64,000 nt of DNA from Angustibacter luteus (GCF_039541115.1 NZ_BAABFP010000002.1:1185420-1249419); one strand, 5' to 3'. Counted from the stretch's first letter, positions 17,472-25,967 are shown. Numbers and translations are program-made. The notes: generated by a model from the letters alone, not told the origin.

Positions 17472-18520
17472 CGAGTGGTGCGGCGGGCGGCCTCGTCGGA
17501 CTCGTCAGCCTCGTCGGCCTCGGCGGGGGCAGCGGGGGCGGTGCCGCGCACCTGCGGGCCGTGCCGCAGCAGGTCGCTGGCCAAGCCGGCGGTGAGCACG
17601 CCCAAGGCGAGCAGGGTCAGCGCCTGCTGCCACGCCGTCCAGCCGAGCGGCCGCATGGCCAGGTGCGCCAGCAGGCCGGCGACCAGGCCCCGGCCGACCA
17701 CCGCGATGGCTCCGACGAGCACCGTGTCGTCGCGCGGGCTCGTCGTCCGGGACAGCCGCCGCAGCAGCGCCACGACGGCCGCCAACCCGACGACGTACAG
17801 GCCGACCAGGGCCGGCGTGCGGTCCGGCACCGCGGCCATCAGCAGCCCGCCGCCGAGGACGCTGAGCGCCGCGCTCACCCGGCAGGTGACGACGCGGCCG
17901 TGCCGGACCAGGAACGTCCGCTTGCCGAGCAGCGCGTCGCCGCGAACGTCCCGGAAGTCCTTCAGGAGCAGCCGGCCGATCACCGCTGCGTAGAGGCCGC
18001 CGAGCAGCACCAGGTCGGTGCGCCGGACGTCCCCGCCGCCCGCGAGCAGCCCCACCAGGTACGGGACGCCGACCACGTTCAGCGGCAGCAACAACGACGC
18101 GACGGCGCCCCGCTTCGACAGCCGCAGCGGCGGCAGCGAGTACGCGGCGCCCACCAGCAGCCCGACCAGCAGCACCGCGAGCACCCGCCAGCCCAGCGCG
18201 GCGGCAGCACCCAGCGCCAGGACGCCGCCCACGACGGCGACGACCACGAGGTCGGCCGGCGCGGAGCCGGAGGCGAGCGGACGGCGGCGGTCACCGGGCA
18301 GGTTGATCCGGTCGACCTCGGCGTCGGCCAGGTCGTTGAGCACCACGGAGACGAGGAGGTAGCCGACGACGACCACGAGCGCACCGGCCACCAGCCAGAG
18401 TCGCTGCGCGTTGCCGTGCTGGGCCAGGCCGATGCAGGCGTAGCTGCCCAGCAGCAGGACCAGCGCGGGCCGGGCCATGAGGACGACGAGCCGCACCCGA
18501 GCGGCCACCCAGCCGCTCAC
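17468..18520 (-). CDS. UbiA-family prenyltransferase
   Basis: 350 aa, nine or so membrane helices. The first aspartate motif is NDLADAEVD (with R-rich GDRRRPLASG after it) and the second is KDFRDVRGD; these bind Mg2+ and the polyprenyl diphosphate. The acceptor is not clear: menaquinone, haem or a small aromatic are all possible. The SCO3242-type actinomycete subfamily is a likely home. The C-terminal tail is acidic (EADEADESDEA) and disordered. The GTG start at 18520 overlaps the stop of the tiny upstream membrane gene by 4 bp, so the two are coupled. Confidence 0.88.
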   Translation of the reverse strand: MSGWVAARVRLVVLMARPALVLLLGSYACIGLAQHGNAQRLWLVAGALVVVVGYLLVSVVLNDLADAEVDRINLPGDRRRPLASGSAPADLVVVAVVGGVLALGAAAALGWRVLAVLLVGLLVGAAYSLPPLRLSKRGAVASLLLPLNVVGVPYLVGLLAGGGDVRRTDLVLLGGLYAAVIGRLLLKDFRDVRGDALLGKRTFLVRHGRVVTCRVSAALSVLGGGLLMAAVPDRTPALVGLYVVGLAAVVALLRRLSRTTSPRDDTVLVGAIAVVGRGLVAGLLAHLAMRPLGWTAWQQALTLLALGVLTAGLASDLLRHGPQVRGTAPAAPAEADEADESDEAARRTTR

Positions 18521-18684
18521 TTGTTGTCCGCCCAGCTGTTGATCGCGACCATGAACAGCACGGCGCCGGCGACCACGACCAGTCCGGTCACGCCCAGCAC
18601 CACGGCCAGCACGAGGCCGGCGATCTGCCACCCGCTGCGTGGCCGACGACCCTGCGGCGGATCCGGCACGACGTTCTGCGACAC
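18517..18684 (-). CDS. Small single-pass membrane protein (55 aa), coupled to the UbiA gene
   Basis: An open frame shorter than usual cut-offs. GTG start at 18684 with AGAAGGG seven bases upstream, all codons high GC3, stop TGA overlapping the prenyltransferase GTG by 4 bp. The protein has a proline/arginine-rich soluble start (about 20 residues), one long hydrophobic helix (IAGLVLAVVLGVTGLVVVAG and on to about residue 47) and a short polar end (NSWADNK). It could be a small partner or chaperone of the membrane prenyltransferase; that is inference from coupling alone. Confidence 0.75.
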   Translation of the reverse strand: MSQNVVPDPPQGRRPRSGWQIAGLVLAVVLGVTGLVVVAGAVLFMVAINSWADNK

Positions 18685-18736
18685 CTCAAACCCTTCTGCT
18701 CACGATCCGCGCACCCTACCCGCGAAACCGCGCTGC

Positions 18737-19162
18737 CTAGCGATCTGCAGGTGACCCGCGCTCGTCGAGCAACCGGACCAGCCGCGGCCCGGACACCTCG
18801 CGGTAGCTCGCGTCGACCAGCTCGGCGACCTCCTGCCAGTCGACGTCGGCGGCGTCGAGGTCGAGCCCGAGCCAGCCGTACGCGCCGTAGTAGGCGGGCA
18901 GGAAGAACCGCGGATCTTGTTCCAGCGCAGGGCGTTCGGACGCCGCGACCACGAACAGCACCGCGTGCGGCAGCTGCTGCATCGGCTGGCCGGCGACGGG
19001 AGCCTTGATCATGCCCGAGTACCCCGCGAACATCACCCGGGCGCGGAACGTCGGCCGGCCGTGCGAGACCTTCTCGCTGGCCTCGGGGAACTGCAGGCAG
19101 AGCTCGCGCAGCCGGGCCAGCTGCGGGTCGCGCGCGTCGTAGCGGAGCGGATGGGCCACCAC
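18737..19162 (-). CDS. MmcQ/YjbR family protein
   Basis: 141 aa from GTG 19162 (an adjacent GTG at 19159 is equally possible). The YjbR/CyaY-like fold is recognised from LCLQFPEASEKVSHGRPTFR at the N-terminus, the central FVVAASERPALEQDPRFFLP and the C-terminal WQEVAELVDASYREVSGPRL. The family is DNA-binding-like and of unknown role. It stands alone, divergent from an anchored protein gene 97 bp away, and 52 bp upstream of the small membrane gene on the same strand. Confidence 0.88.
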   Translation of the reverse strand: MVAHPLRYDARDPQLARLRELCLQFPEASEKVSHGRPTFRARVMFAGYSGMIKAPVAGQPMQQLPHAVLFVVAASERPALEQDPRFFLPAYYGAYGWLGLDLDAADVDWQEVAELVDASYREVSGPRLVRLLDERGSPADR

Positions 19163-19258
19163 CCGACCGTAGCGAGTCGACGCATTGCCGCCGCGGTCAC
19201 CGACGCGCATGCTGGGGCGGTGGCACCCGGACCGCGCAGAACGAGACCGTGACCGCCC

Positions 19259-20317
19259 ATGGGCTACGAGGTCCTGGACGTCGGTGGCGGACGTGAGCCC
19301 GACCGCGGCCCGCCCGGCGCTGGGCCCGGTGGAGCGCCCGCGGGCGAGCCCGACGTCCTCGACCTGACCAGCCCGCCCGAGCGGCCCGAGCCGGGAGCAC
19401 CGACGACGAGTCGGCTGCGGCAACCGCGCCGGACCGCGCTGCTGGCGGCCGTCGCCGTGTCCGTCGGCGCCGCCGGCGCGGCCTACTGGTCCGCGCACCG
19501 CCCCGACGACTCGCAGACCGCGGCGACGGGCGGCACCCGCGTCCTCGCCGTGGCGCAGCCCGCCGAGCTGGCGATGGTCGGGCCGACGATGGCGGCCAGC
19601 CTGCGGATCAGCGTGGTCAACACCGGCCAGGTGCCCGTGGACGTCGTGGTCTCGCCCGCGCAGATCCGGCCGGTGCAGGGCGCGACGCTGATCGGGCTGG
19701 CCAATGGCGGGTCACCACGGATCGCGCCGGGCGAGGCGCGCCAGGTCGTCGCCCTGGTGGGGATCTCCTGCGTGCGCTCGACGGCCGTGACACCGCGGCT
19801 GTCCATCAAGGGCCCGGACGGCCGGACGCAGCCCGTGACGGTGCGCGACATCAACCTGGACACCTACCGGGTCAACGCTCGCGCCGTCTGCGGCAACCCC
19901 GACGAGGCGGACCTCACCGCGAGGGTTGCCGGCACGGTCCGCACGCCGATGCTAGTGGTGCGCAACGGGTCCCACCACGACGTCGCCATCACGGTGTCCA
20001 CCGACTCCCCCGTCCAGCCCGCACTCGACGTCCGCGGGAAGGTGCAGCAGTCCACCCGGGTCGGCGCGGTGGGGCCGCCGGTCACCCTGACCACCGTGCC
20101 GGGACTACCGGTCGTGCTGCCAGCGCAGACGGACATCACGCTGGTGGTGCAGCTGCGGCTGCGCGGCTGCCAGCCGCTGGCCACCCTGCAGCACCAGGGG
20201 TACCTGCTGCTGCTGGGCGTGCCCATTGCCGTCCAGCACACCGTGCCGGAGACGTCGTCCGCCGCGGTCGACCTGACCGCGCTGCTGGGCTCCGAGCAGG
20301 CTCGCGCCTGCGGCTGA
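19259..20317 (+). CDS. Unknown single-pass membrane-anchored protein
   Basis: 352 aa. A Pro/Gly/Glu-rich cytoplasmic head of about 57 residues is followed by one membrane helix (TALLAAVAVSVGAAGAAYW, about 59-78). A large outside part follows that is rich in beta-strand-like Val/Thr segments, with a pattern of two or three immunoglobulin-like repeats (LRISVVNTGQVPVDVVVSPA; MLVVRNGSHHDVAITVSTDS; ITLVVQLRLRGCQPLATLQH) and paired cysteines. I do not recognise a family. It is transcribed alone and ends at a strong hairpin. Confidence 0.8.
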   Translation: MGYEVLDVGGGREPDRGPPGAGPGGAPAGEPDVLDLTSPPERPEPGAPTTSRLRQPRRTALLAAVAVSVGAAGAAYWSAHRPDDSQTAATGGTRVLAVAQPAELAMVGPTMAASLRISVVNTGQVPVDVVVSPAQIRPVQGATLIGLANGGSPRIAPGEARQVVALVGISCVRSTAVTPRLSIKGPDGRTQPVTVRDINLDTYRVNARAVCGNPDEADLTARVAGTVRTPMLVVRNGSHHDVAITVSTDSPVQPALDVRGKVQQSTRVGAVGPPVTLTTVPGLPVVLPAQTDITLVVQLRLRGCQPLATLQHQGYLLLLGVPIAVQHTVPETSSAAVDLTALLGSEQARACG

Positions 20318-20341
20318 GCACCCGCCTCGGTGAGATGACGG

Positions 20342-20377
20342 AGATGGGGCACTCCGGCGAACAGGAGTGCCCCATCT
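20342..20377. terminator. Strong bidirectional terminator hairpin
   Basis: Perfect 14-bp stem: AGATGGGGCACTCC at 20342-20355 pairs with 20364-20377 around an 8-nt loop. It lies between convergent stops at 20317 (plus) and 20409 (minus). Short U- and A-rich flanks are modest, as is usual in GC-rich actinomycetes. Confidence 0.85.
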
Positions 20378-20408
20378 GTGACGTCTTAGCGCTGGATGCG
20401 CGCGGCGA

Positions 20409-22646
20409 TCAGTGCTGCTGCGCGGGCAACCGCCGCTCGAGCGCCGCGGGCATCCACCAGTTGCGCCGTCCGAGCAGCGTCATCGCCGAGGGCAGCAGCA
20501 CGGCCCGCACGACGGTCGCGTCGATCAGCACCGCCACCGCCAGGCCGACGCCGAGCTGCTTGAACTCCAGCAGCGACAGCGTCCCGAAGATGCTGAACAC
20601 CCCGACCATGACGGCCGCCGCACTGGTCACGACCCCGGCGGACGACGTCACCCCGCGGGCCACCGCCACCTTGGTCGGCAGGCCGGAGTCGTGCGCCTCG
20701 CGGATCCGGCTGACGACGAACACGTGGTAGTCCATGGACAGGCCGAACAGCACCACGAACAGGAACAGCGGCAACCAGTCGATCACCACGCCACCGGACT
20801 GGAAGCCCAGCAGCTGGTGGCCGAGCCCGTGCTGGAAGACCAGCACCAGGACCCCGTAGGCCGCACCGACGGACAGCAGGTTCAGCACCACCGCGGTGGC
20901 CGCCACGACGACCGAGCGGAACGCGAACACCAGCACCACGAAGGTCAGGCCGAGGACGAACGCCATGACCCACGGCAGGTGAGCGCGCATCGACGAGGCG
21001 AAGTCCGCCGAGCCCGCGGTCGGACCGGTCACCAGGACCTGCGTGCCCGGGACCGACACGGCCGCCGCGAACGGCGGAACCAGCGTGTCCCGCAACGTGG
21101 TGAGGGACGCCTGCGCCGGCTTCCCGCTGAAGTCCCCGGTCATCGGGACGTCGATCGTCGCCGTCCGGCCGTCCGGTGCCAGCACGGGGTGGACGTCGTC
21201 CAGCCCGGTGAACTGCCCGGTGGCCCGGGCGTCGGCGACCAGGCCGGCCACCCCGGCGTCCAGCGCCTTGGCGTCCAGCGGCTGGTCGGAGTGCACGACC
21301 ACGGTGTGCGCGAAGCCGGTCTGCGGGAAGGCCGCCGTCATCGCGTCGTACGTCTTCATGATCGGGATGGAGCGGGGCAGCGAGTCCGCGCCGGCCTCGC
21401 CGGTGCGCATGCCCAGCGCGGGCAGGGCGAGCGCCACCATGGCCGCGCCGGCCAGCACCAGCGAGATGGCCGGGCGGTGCAGCACGACCCGCATCACGGC
21501 GGGCCAGAAGCGGCCCTCGCCGTCGGGGCGGCGCAGCCGGTGCACGAGCGGGATCCGCGGCCGGTCGACCTTGTCGCCGAACGCGGCGAGCATGGCCGGC
21601 AACGCGGTCAGCGAGCCGAGCACGGCCACCGCGACGACCAGCATCGTGCCGACGGCCATCGAGACGAACGTGGCGTCGCCGGACAGCAGCAGCCCCGACA
21701 TCGCGATGAACACGGCCAGCCCGGAGACCACGACGGCGCGGCCGCTGGTCTGCGCGGCGATCTCGATGGCGTCCCGACGACCGGCACCCTTCGCGCGCTC
21801 CTCACGAGCTCGGCGCACGTAGAACAGCGAGTAGTCGACCCCCACGGCCATGCCGATCAGCAGGATCACGCTGTTCAGCGAGTCCATCACCGGCACCACG
21901 TGCGAGACCAGGGCGCTCAGGCCGATCCCCGCCATCACGGCCGACAGCGCCAGGATCACCGGCACCCCTGCGGCGATGAGGGCGCCGAAGGTCAGGATGA
22001 GGATGCCCAGGGTGATCGGCAGGCTGAGCTTCTCGGCGCGCGAGAAGTCCTTGGACACCTGGCCGCCGATCGCCTTGTCGAGCGAGGCGTCACCGACCTG
22101 GTCGACGCGCAGGTCCGGGTGCGCCCCGGCCACGCCGGCGGTCACCGCCTGCACCGCGGGCACCTGGTCGGCGGCGACGTCGTACGCCGCGTTGCCGGTC
22201 TTGCCGTTCACGTTCAGCACCACCGGCAGCAGCGCGGAACGGCCGTCCGCCGAGCGCACCAGGTCGCCGACCTGGGACACCTGCGGCATCCCGGTGAGCT
22301 TGCTGCGCAGCTCGGTGCCGACCGCGGTCGCGGTCGCGGCGTCCAGGCTCCCACTGCGCGCCTGGACGAGGATCCGCTCGGTCGGGGTGGCCGGGTAGCC
22401 GGCCTGCTCGACGATCTTGTCGGCCTTGCCGGACTCCCCCGTGCCGGTCTCGGCGCCTTCCAGCAGGCGGGTGCCGGCCAGCTGGCCGCCGACGAACACG
22501 ACGGCGACGAACAGGAACCAGCCGATCAGGGCCTTGGCCTTGTGCCGGGTGCTCCACCGAGCGAGGGTCAGGACCACGCCGGCGGACGCCGGTCGCGGGG
22601 TGGGGTCGGACGGTTGGGTCTCTGCGGGTGCTGCGGTGAGCGTCAT
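20409..22646 (-). CDS. MMPL family (RND-like) membrane transporter
   Basis: 745 aa. Topology is typical of MMPL: one helix near residue 35, a large periplasmic-like loop, six helices (about 190-370), a second loop, and five or six helices to the end. Motifs include GMAVGVDYSLFYVRRAREE and FGLSMDYHVFVVSRIREAH, in which the buried Asp-Tyr pairs carry protons. Members export lipids, siderophores or drugs; the substrate here is unknown. It is divergent from a two-component system, a common arrangement for regulated MMPL exporters. Confidence 0.93.
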   Translation of the reverse strand: MTLTAAPAETQPSDPTPRPASAGVVLTLARWSTRHKAKALIGWFLFVAVVFVGGQLAGTRLLEGAETGTGESGKADKIVEQAGYPATPTERILVQARSGSLDAATATAVGTELRSKLTGMPQVSQVGDLVRSADGRSALLPVVLNVNGKTGNAAYDVAADQVPAVQAVTAGVAGAHPDLRVDQVGDASLDKAIGGQVSKDFSRAEKLSLPITLGILILTFGALIAAGVPVILALSAVMAGIGLSALVSHVVPVMDSLNSVILLIGMAVGVDYSLFYVRRAREERAKGAGRRDAIEIAAQTSGRAVVVSGLAVFIAMSGLLLSGDATFVSMAVGTMLVVAVAVLGSLTALPAMLAAFGDKVDRPRIPLVHRLRRPDGEGRFWPAVMRVVLHRPAISLVLAGAAMVALALPALGMRTGEAGADSLPRSIPIMKTYDAMTAAFPQTGFAHTVVVHSDQPLDAKALDAGVAGLVADARATGQFTGLDDVHPVLAPDGRTATIDVPMTGDFSGKPAQASLTTLRDTLVPPFAAAVSVPGTQVLVTGPTAGSADFASSMRAHLPWVMAFVLGLTFVVLVFAFRSVVVAATAVVLNLLSVGAAYGVLVLVFQHGLGHQLLGFQSGGVVIDWLPLFLFVVLFGLSMDYHVFVVSRIREAHDSGLPTKVAVARGVTSSAGVVTSAAAVMVGVFSIFGTLSLLEFKQLGVGLAVAVLIDATVVRAVLLPSAMTLLGRRNWWMPAALERRLPAQQH

Positions 22647-22755
22647 CGTGGTTCCCCTAGCTCGCGCCTCGATTGCTCAGCGGCGCAGTCGTTTTCGGAC
22701 ACCACCACCGTGGCCGCCGCGACCCCTGCGCGTCTGTCCGGGAAGCGCCCCAATG

Positions 22756-22773
22756 GGGGTAGGGGTAACCCCC
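22756..22773. promoter_or_regulatory. Direct and inverted G/C-run motif in the divergent MMPL / histidine kinase region
   Basis: Within the 187-bp divergent intergenic region, GGGGTA occurs twice in tandem (22756-22767) and is followed by ACCCCC (22768-22773), which pairs with GGGGGT at 22755-22760. It lies about 60 bp before the kinase start. A binding site for the LuxR-type regulator encoded just downstream is plausible. Confidence 0.45.
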
Positions 22774-22833
22774 GGTTCGATGTGGCGGCCAGCGTCATGG
22801 CGGCTCAGGGTCGCGGCTCCCTACGGTGGGTCC

Positions 22834-24090
22834 ATGCGCAATTCCTGGGGGTCGAGGACGTGGCTGGCACTGGCCTACGTCACGCTCGGCCTGCCCGTCG
22901 GCATCGTGACCTTCACGGTCGTGCTGGTCGGCCTCGCGCTCGGCATCGGCCTGCTGCCGCTCTTCGGCACCGGGGTGGTCGTGCTGGTCGCGACCGTCTA
23001 CACGGCGCGCGGGATGGCGGCCTTCGAGCGTGGCCGGGCGACGATGTTCCTCGGCGTACACCTGCCCGACCGCCCGCGGCTCTCGCCGGAAGGTGCGAAC
23101 GCCGGACGCCGGGCGTGGGCGCTGATCTCCTCGCGCGCATCGTGGAAGGAGATCGCCTACTGCCTGCTGATGCTGCCGATCGGCACGGTGTTCTACAGCC
23201 TGGCCGTGTCGGTCTGGGCGATCGGGCTGGCCGGCGTCCTGCTCCCCGCCTACGGGTTCGCGCTGCCCGGGGGCGAGGTCGTGACCTGGCTGCACTGGAC
23301 GCCGTGGCTCGAGGTCCTGGCGGGCTTCGGGATCGGCCTGCTGGCGCTGCAGCTCGCGCCGCTGCTGACCGTGGCGCTGGCCGACGCGCAGCTGGCGCTG
23401 GTCCGATCGCTGCTAGCGCCCAGCGGCGCCGAGGTGCTGCAGGCGAAGGTCTCCTCGCTCACCGAGTCCCGCGCCCGGGTGGTCGATGCGGCGGACGCCG
23501 AACGCCGCCGGATCGAGCGGGACCTGCACGACGGCGCGCAGCAGCACCTGGTGTCGTTGGCGATGAACCTGGGGATGGCCAAGGAGAAGATGGACTCCGA
23601 CCCCGAGGCGGCCCGCGAGCTGGTGACCCGCGCGCACCAGGAGGCCAAGGACTCGATCACCGAGCTGCGCAACGTGATCCGCGGTGTCTACCCGGCCGTG
23701 CTGACGGACCGCGGGCTGGACGCCGCGCTGTCCGCGCTGGCCGCGCGCTCCCCGGTCCCGGTGCGGCTCGACGTCCGCCTCTCGCGTCGCCCCGGACCGA
23801 CCGCCGAGGCCATCGCCTACTTCGTGGTCTCCGAGGCGCTCACCAACGTGGCCCGGCACTCCGGCGCCAAGCAGGCGTCGGTGCACGTCGAGCTGCGCGA
23901 GGACGCCACCGGCCGCGACCGCCTGCAGGTCGCGGTCGTGGACGATGGTCACGGCGGCGCCACGGAGGGGGCCGGCAGCGGCCTGACCGGCCTGCGGGAC
24001 CGCGTCCGCGCCGTGGACGGGACGTTCCAGCTGATCAGCCCCCAGGGCGTCGGCACGACGATTGCCGTGGAGGTGCCGTGCGAGTCGTGA
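22834..24090 (+). CDS. Sensor histidine kinase (NarL/DesK type, HisKA_3)
   Basis: 418 aa from the ATG at 22834. Two pairs of membrane helices (about 10-58 and 105-180) form a putative sensor domain, followed by the HisKA_3 phosphoacceptor (RRRIERDLHDGAQQHLVSLA, His232) and an HATPase_c domain with N-box SEALTNVARHSGAKQ and G-box GSGLTGLRDRV. It autophosphorylates and passes phosphate to the LuxR-type regulator whose gene it overlaps by 13 bp. The signal is unknown; membrane state is likely given the two short extracytoplasmic loops. Confidence 0.93.
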   Translation: MRNSWGSRTWLALAYVTLGLPVGIVTFTVVLVGLALGIGLLPLFGTGVVVLVATVYTARGMAAFERGRATMFLGVHLPDRPRLSPEGANAGRRAWALISSRASWKEIAYCLLMLPIGTVFYSLAVSVWAIGLAGVLLPAYGFALPGGEVVTWLHWTPWLEVLAGFGIGLLALQLAPLLTVALADAQLALVRSLLAPSGAEVLQAKVSSLTESRARVVDAADAERRRIERDLHDGAQQHLVSLAMNLGMAKEKMDSDPEAARELVTRAHQEAKDSITELRNVIRGVYPAVLTDRGLDAALSALAARSPVPVRLDVRLSRRPGPTAEAIAYFVVSEALTNVARHSGAKQASVHVELREDATGRDRLQVAVVDDGHGGATEGAGSGLTGLRDRVRAVDGTFQLISPQGVGTTIAVEVPCES

Positions 24091-24725
24091 TCGCCGAGGA
24101 CTCGGTGCTGCTTCGTGAAGGCATCATCCGGCTGCTGACGGACGCCGGGCTCGACGTCGTCGGCGCCGTCGACGAGCCGGAGGCGTTGCTGCGCAGCGTG
24201 GACGAGCTGCTGCCGGACATCTGCATCGTCGACATCCGGATGCCGCCGACGCACACCGACGAGGGCATCCGGGCCGCGCTGGTGATCCGCGCGCAGCACC
24301 CGGACGTCGCGGTGCTGGTGCTGAGCCAGTACGTCGAGGAGCGCTACGCCACCGACCTGATCGCCTCGGACACCCGCGGGGTCGGCTACCTGCTCAAGGA
24401 CCGGGTGGCGGACGTGCGCGAGTTCGTGGACGCCGTCCGGCGGGTCGGCGAGGGCGGCACCGCACTGGACCCCGAGGTGGTCTCCCAGCTGCTGGTCCGC
24501 AGCCGGCGCACCGACCCGCTCGGTGGGTTGACCCCGCGCGAGGGCGACGTGATCCGGCTGATGGCCGAAGGCCGCTCCAACCAAGGGATCGCGGCGGAGC
24601 TGGTGGTCAGCGAGGGAGCCGTCGAGAAGCACGTCAGCTCGATCTTCCTGAAGCTCGCGCTGCCGCCGGCCGACCAGGACCACCGCCGCGTGCTGGCGGT
24701 CCTGCGCTACCTGGAAGGTTCGTGA
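24078..24725 (+). CDS. LuxR-family response regulator
   Basis: 215 aa from GTG 24078, inside the end of the kinase gene. The receiver domain has acidic residues at EDS, the phosphoacceptor Asp52 (ICIVDIRMPP), and Lys in GYLLKDRV. The C-terminal LuxR/GerE helix-turn-helix (LTPREGDVIRLMAEGRSNQG ... AVEKHVSSIFLKL, about 150-205) is complete. The likely targets are the divergent MMPL gene and its own operon. Confidence 0.95.
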   Translation: MRVVIAEDSVLLREGIIRLLTDAGLDVVGAVDEPEALLRSVDELLPDICIVDIRMPPTHTDEGIRAALVIRAQHPDVAVLVLSQYVEERYATDLIASDTRGVGYLLKDRVADVREFVDAVRRVGEGGTALDPEVVSQLLVRSRRTDPLGGLTPREGDVIRLMAEGRSNQGIAAELVVSEGAVEKHVSSIFLKLALPPADQDHRRVLAVLRYLEGS

Positions 24726-25489
24726 TGACGGTCCACGACGCCCCGCAGCTGACCCAACCCGCCGACCCGCCACCGGCCGGCGGCAGCGCCCGACCGCTGC
24801 TGATCGGTCTGGGCATCGCGTTCGCGGTGCTCTCGATCGTCGCGGGCACGCTGAACGTGATCGGCTCCATCGGGCGGGACTCGGTGCAGCGCCAGGCCAG
24901 CTACCAGGGCATCCGGGTGGTCGACGTCGACGTGTCGGCCGAGTCGGTGCAGATCGTCGCCGGCCCGGACGACGTCACCCGGCTCGACCGCACCATCGGC
25001 TGGTCCCTGCAGAAGCCGAGCTTCAGCGAGCGGCAGGAGGGTGACCGGCTGGTCATCCGCTCGAGCTGCGGGATCACGTTCGGCCGCGGCTGCTCCGGCA
25101 AGGTGCGCCTCGTCGTGCCGGCCGACGTCCAGGTGCACGCGCACAGCTCGGGTGGTTACGTCGGGGCCACCGGGCTGTCCGGCCCGCTGGACCTCTCGTC
25201 CAGCGCCGGGCACGTGGAGGGCGTCCGGCTGGCGTCCGCCACCGTCGAGGCCGACTCGTCGGCCGGGTCGGTGTCGCTGACCTTCGCGGTCGCGCCCACC
25301 GACGTGAAGGCCACGGGCAGCGCCGGCTCGGTCGAGGTGCTGCTGCCACCCGGGGACGAGGCGTACCGGGTCGACGCGGGTTCCAGCGCCGGCTCCAGCG
25401 AGGTGTCGGTGCGGACCGACCCGGACTCGTCGCGGCGGATCGTCGCCCACTCCAGCGCTGGCTCGGTCGAGGTTTCTTACTCTGAGTGA
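24722..25489 (+). CDS. DUF4097-type membrane-anchored beta-helix protein
   Basis: 255 aa; GTG 24722 overlaps the regulator stop by 4 bp, and an ATG follows at 24725. One membrane helix (about 25-50) precedes a repeated beta pattern with Ser-Ser-Ala-Gly turns (LDLSSSAGHVEGVRL, VEADSSAGSVSLTF, VDAGSSAGSSEVSV, VAHSSAGSVEVSYSE), the DUF4097 right-handed helix type. Similar proteins often accompany LuxR-type two-component systems and membrane-stress genes. Its exact role is unknown. The stop lies at the edge of an abrupt AT-richer region. Confidence 0.85.
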   Translation: MMTVHDAPQLTQPADPPPAGGSARPLLIGLGIAFAVLSIVAGTLNVIGSIGRDSVQRQASYQGIRVVDVDVSAESVQIVAGPDDVTRLDRTIGWSLQKPSFSERQEGDRLVIRSSCGITFGRGCSGKVRLVVPADVQVHAHSSGGYVGATGLSGPLDLSSSAGHVEGVRLASATVEADSSAGSVSLTFAVAPTDVKATGSAGSVEVLLPPGDEAYRVDAGSSAGSSEVSVRTDPDSSRRIVAHSSAGSVEVSYSE

Positions 25490-25625
25490 TCACTTGTGTG
25501 CATGGTGGTCGGATTTTGCATCGATTGAGCACTCTTCGTAACGAACCTTCTACTCAGAGGCGTTTTGCTGACAAGATCTCATTACCGGCTCGGGGCAATG
25601 CCCGGGCCCTTGTCATGGAGTGAAC
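25490..25625 (+). promoter_or_regulatory. AT-richer leader with nested hairpins before the SpeD-like gene
   Basis: This gene-free stretch has clearly lower GC than its surroundings. It holds the 8-bp palindrome GTGATCAC (25486-25493) and inverted arms CTCTGAGT / ACTCAGAG (25480-25487 and 25552-25559). A probable RNA structure closes it: TGACAAG (25569-25575) pairs with CTTGTCA (25609-25615), enclosing a small GGGC-AAT-GCCC hairpin (25593-25603). The outer stem ends right at the ribosome site GGAG (25617-25620), so it could control translation. No known riboswitch class was matched by eye. Confidence 0.5.
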
Positions 25626-25967
25626 GTGCGCGACCTCGCCCCTGAGATCTGTCGGCAACGCCTCGTCGTCGAGGGGTTGTGCCATGCCCCCATCGACGCG
25701 CCGGAGATCCGCAAGTACCTCTCTGAGCTCTCGTCGGCGATCGACATGGTCTCGCTGATGGAGCCGGTGACCCACCAGTCCCCGCTCTACGGCTGGGCCG
25801 GCTGGATCCACTGGGAGACCTCCGGCGCGCACTTCTACGCCTGGGACGTGCCGCGCCTGTTCTTCAGCGTCGACATCTACGCCTGCAAGCCCTTCTCCGC
25901 CCAGACCGTGCTGGACCTGACGCAGGCCTCGTTCGACGCCTACGACCTCGTGCACAAGGAGTTCTGA
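25626..25967 (+). CDS. SpeD-like (S-adenosylmethionine decarboxylase fold) protein
   Basis: 113 aa from GTG 25626, chosen because GGAG sits 5 bases upstream; GTG 25620 is in frame but has no ribosome site. It resembles the small bacterial SpeD: RQRLVVEGLCHAP at the first strand, YGWAGWIHWETSGAHFYAW in the processing/active-site region and FFSVDIYACK at the end of the core. In Thermotoga SpeD, Ser63, His68 and Cys83 act; here Ser66, His69 and Cys87 are candidates, but the usual Glu-Ser cleavage pair reads Glu-Thr-Ser. It may be a pyruvoyl decarboxylase on SAM or an amino acid, or a non-processed derivative. Its stop overlaps the next ATG by 1 base. Confidence 0.75.
   Translation: MRDLAPEICRQRLVVEGLCHAPIDAPEIRKYLSELSSAIDMVSLMEPVTHQSPLYGWAGWIHWETSGAHFYAWDVPRLFFSVDIYACKPFSAQTVLDLTQASFDAYDLVHKEF

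Noticed and set aside
17468-18631. Starting the UbiA gene at 18631
   Set aside because: The first 37 codons of that frame lie over the small membrane gene in another frame and have no prenyltransferase similarity; the GTG at 18520 fits the 4-bp overlap.
20412-24725. A 1437-codon plus-strand open frame
   Set aside because: Most of it runs antisense to the MMPL gene and out of frame with the kinase; only the last 215 codons, the response regulator, are a real gene. Long false frames are expected in DNA with such high GC.
25569-25615. Naming the leader hairpin as a known SAM riboswitch
   Set aside because: No recognised SAM-I, SAM-II, SAM-IV or SAM/SAH core could be matched by eye; only a possible structured leader is claimed.
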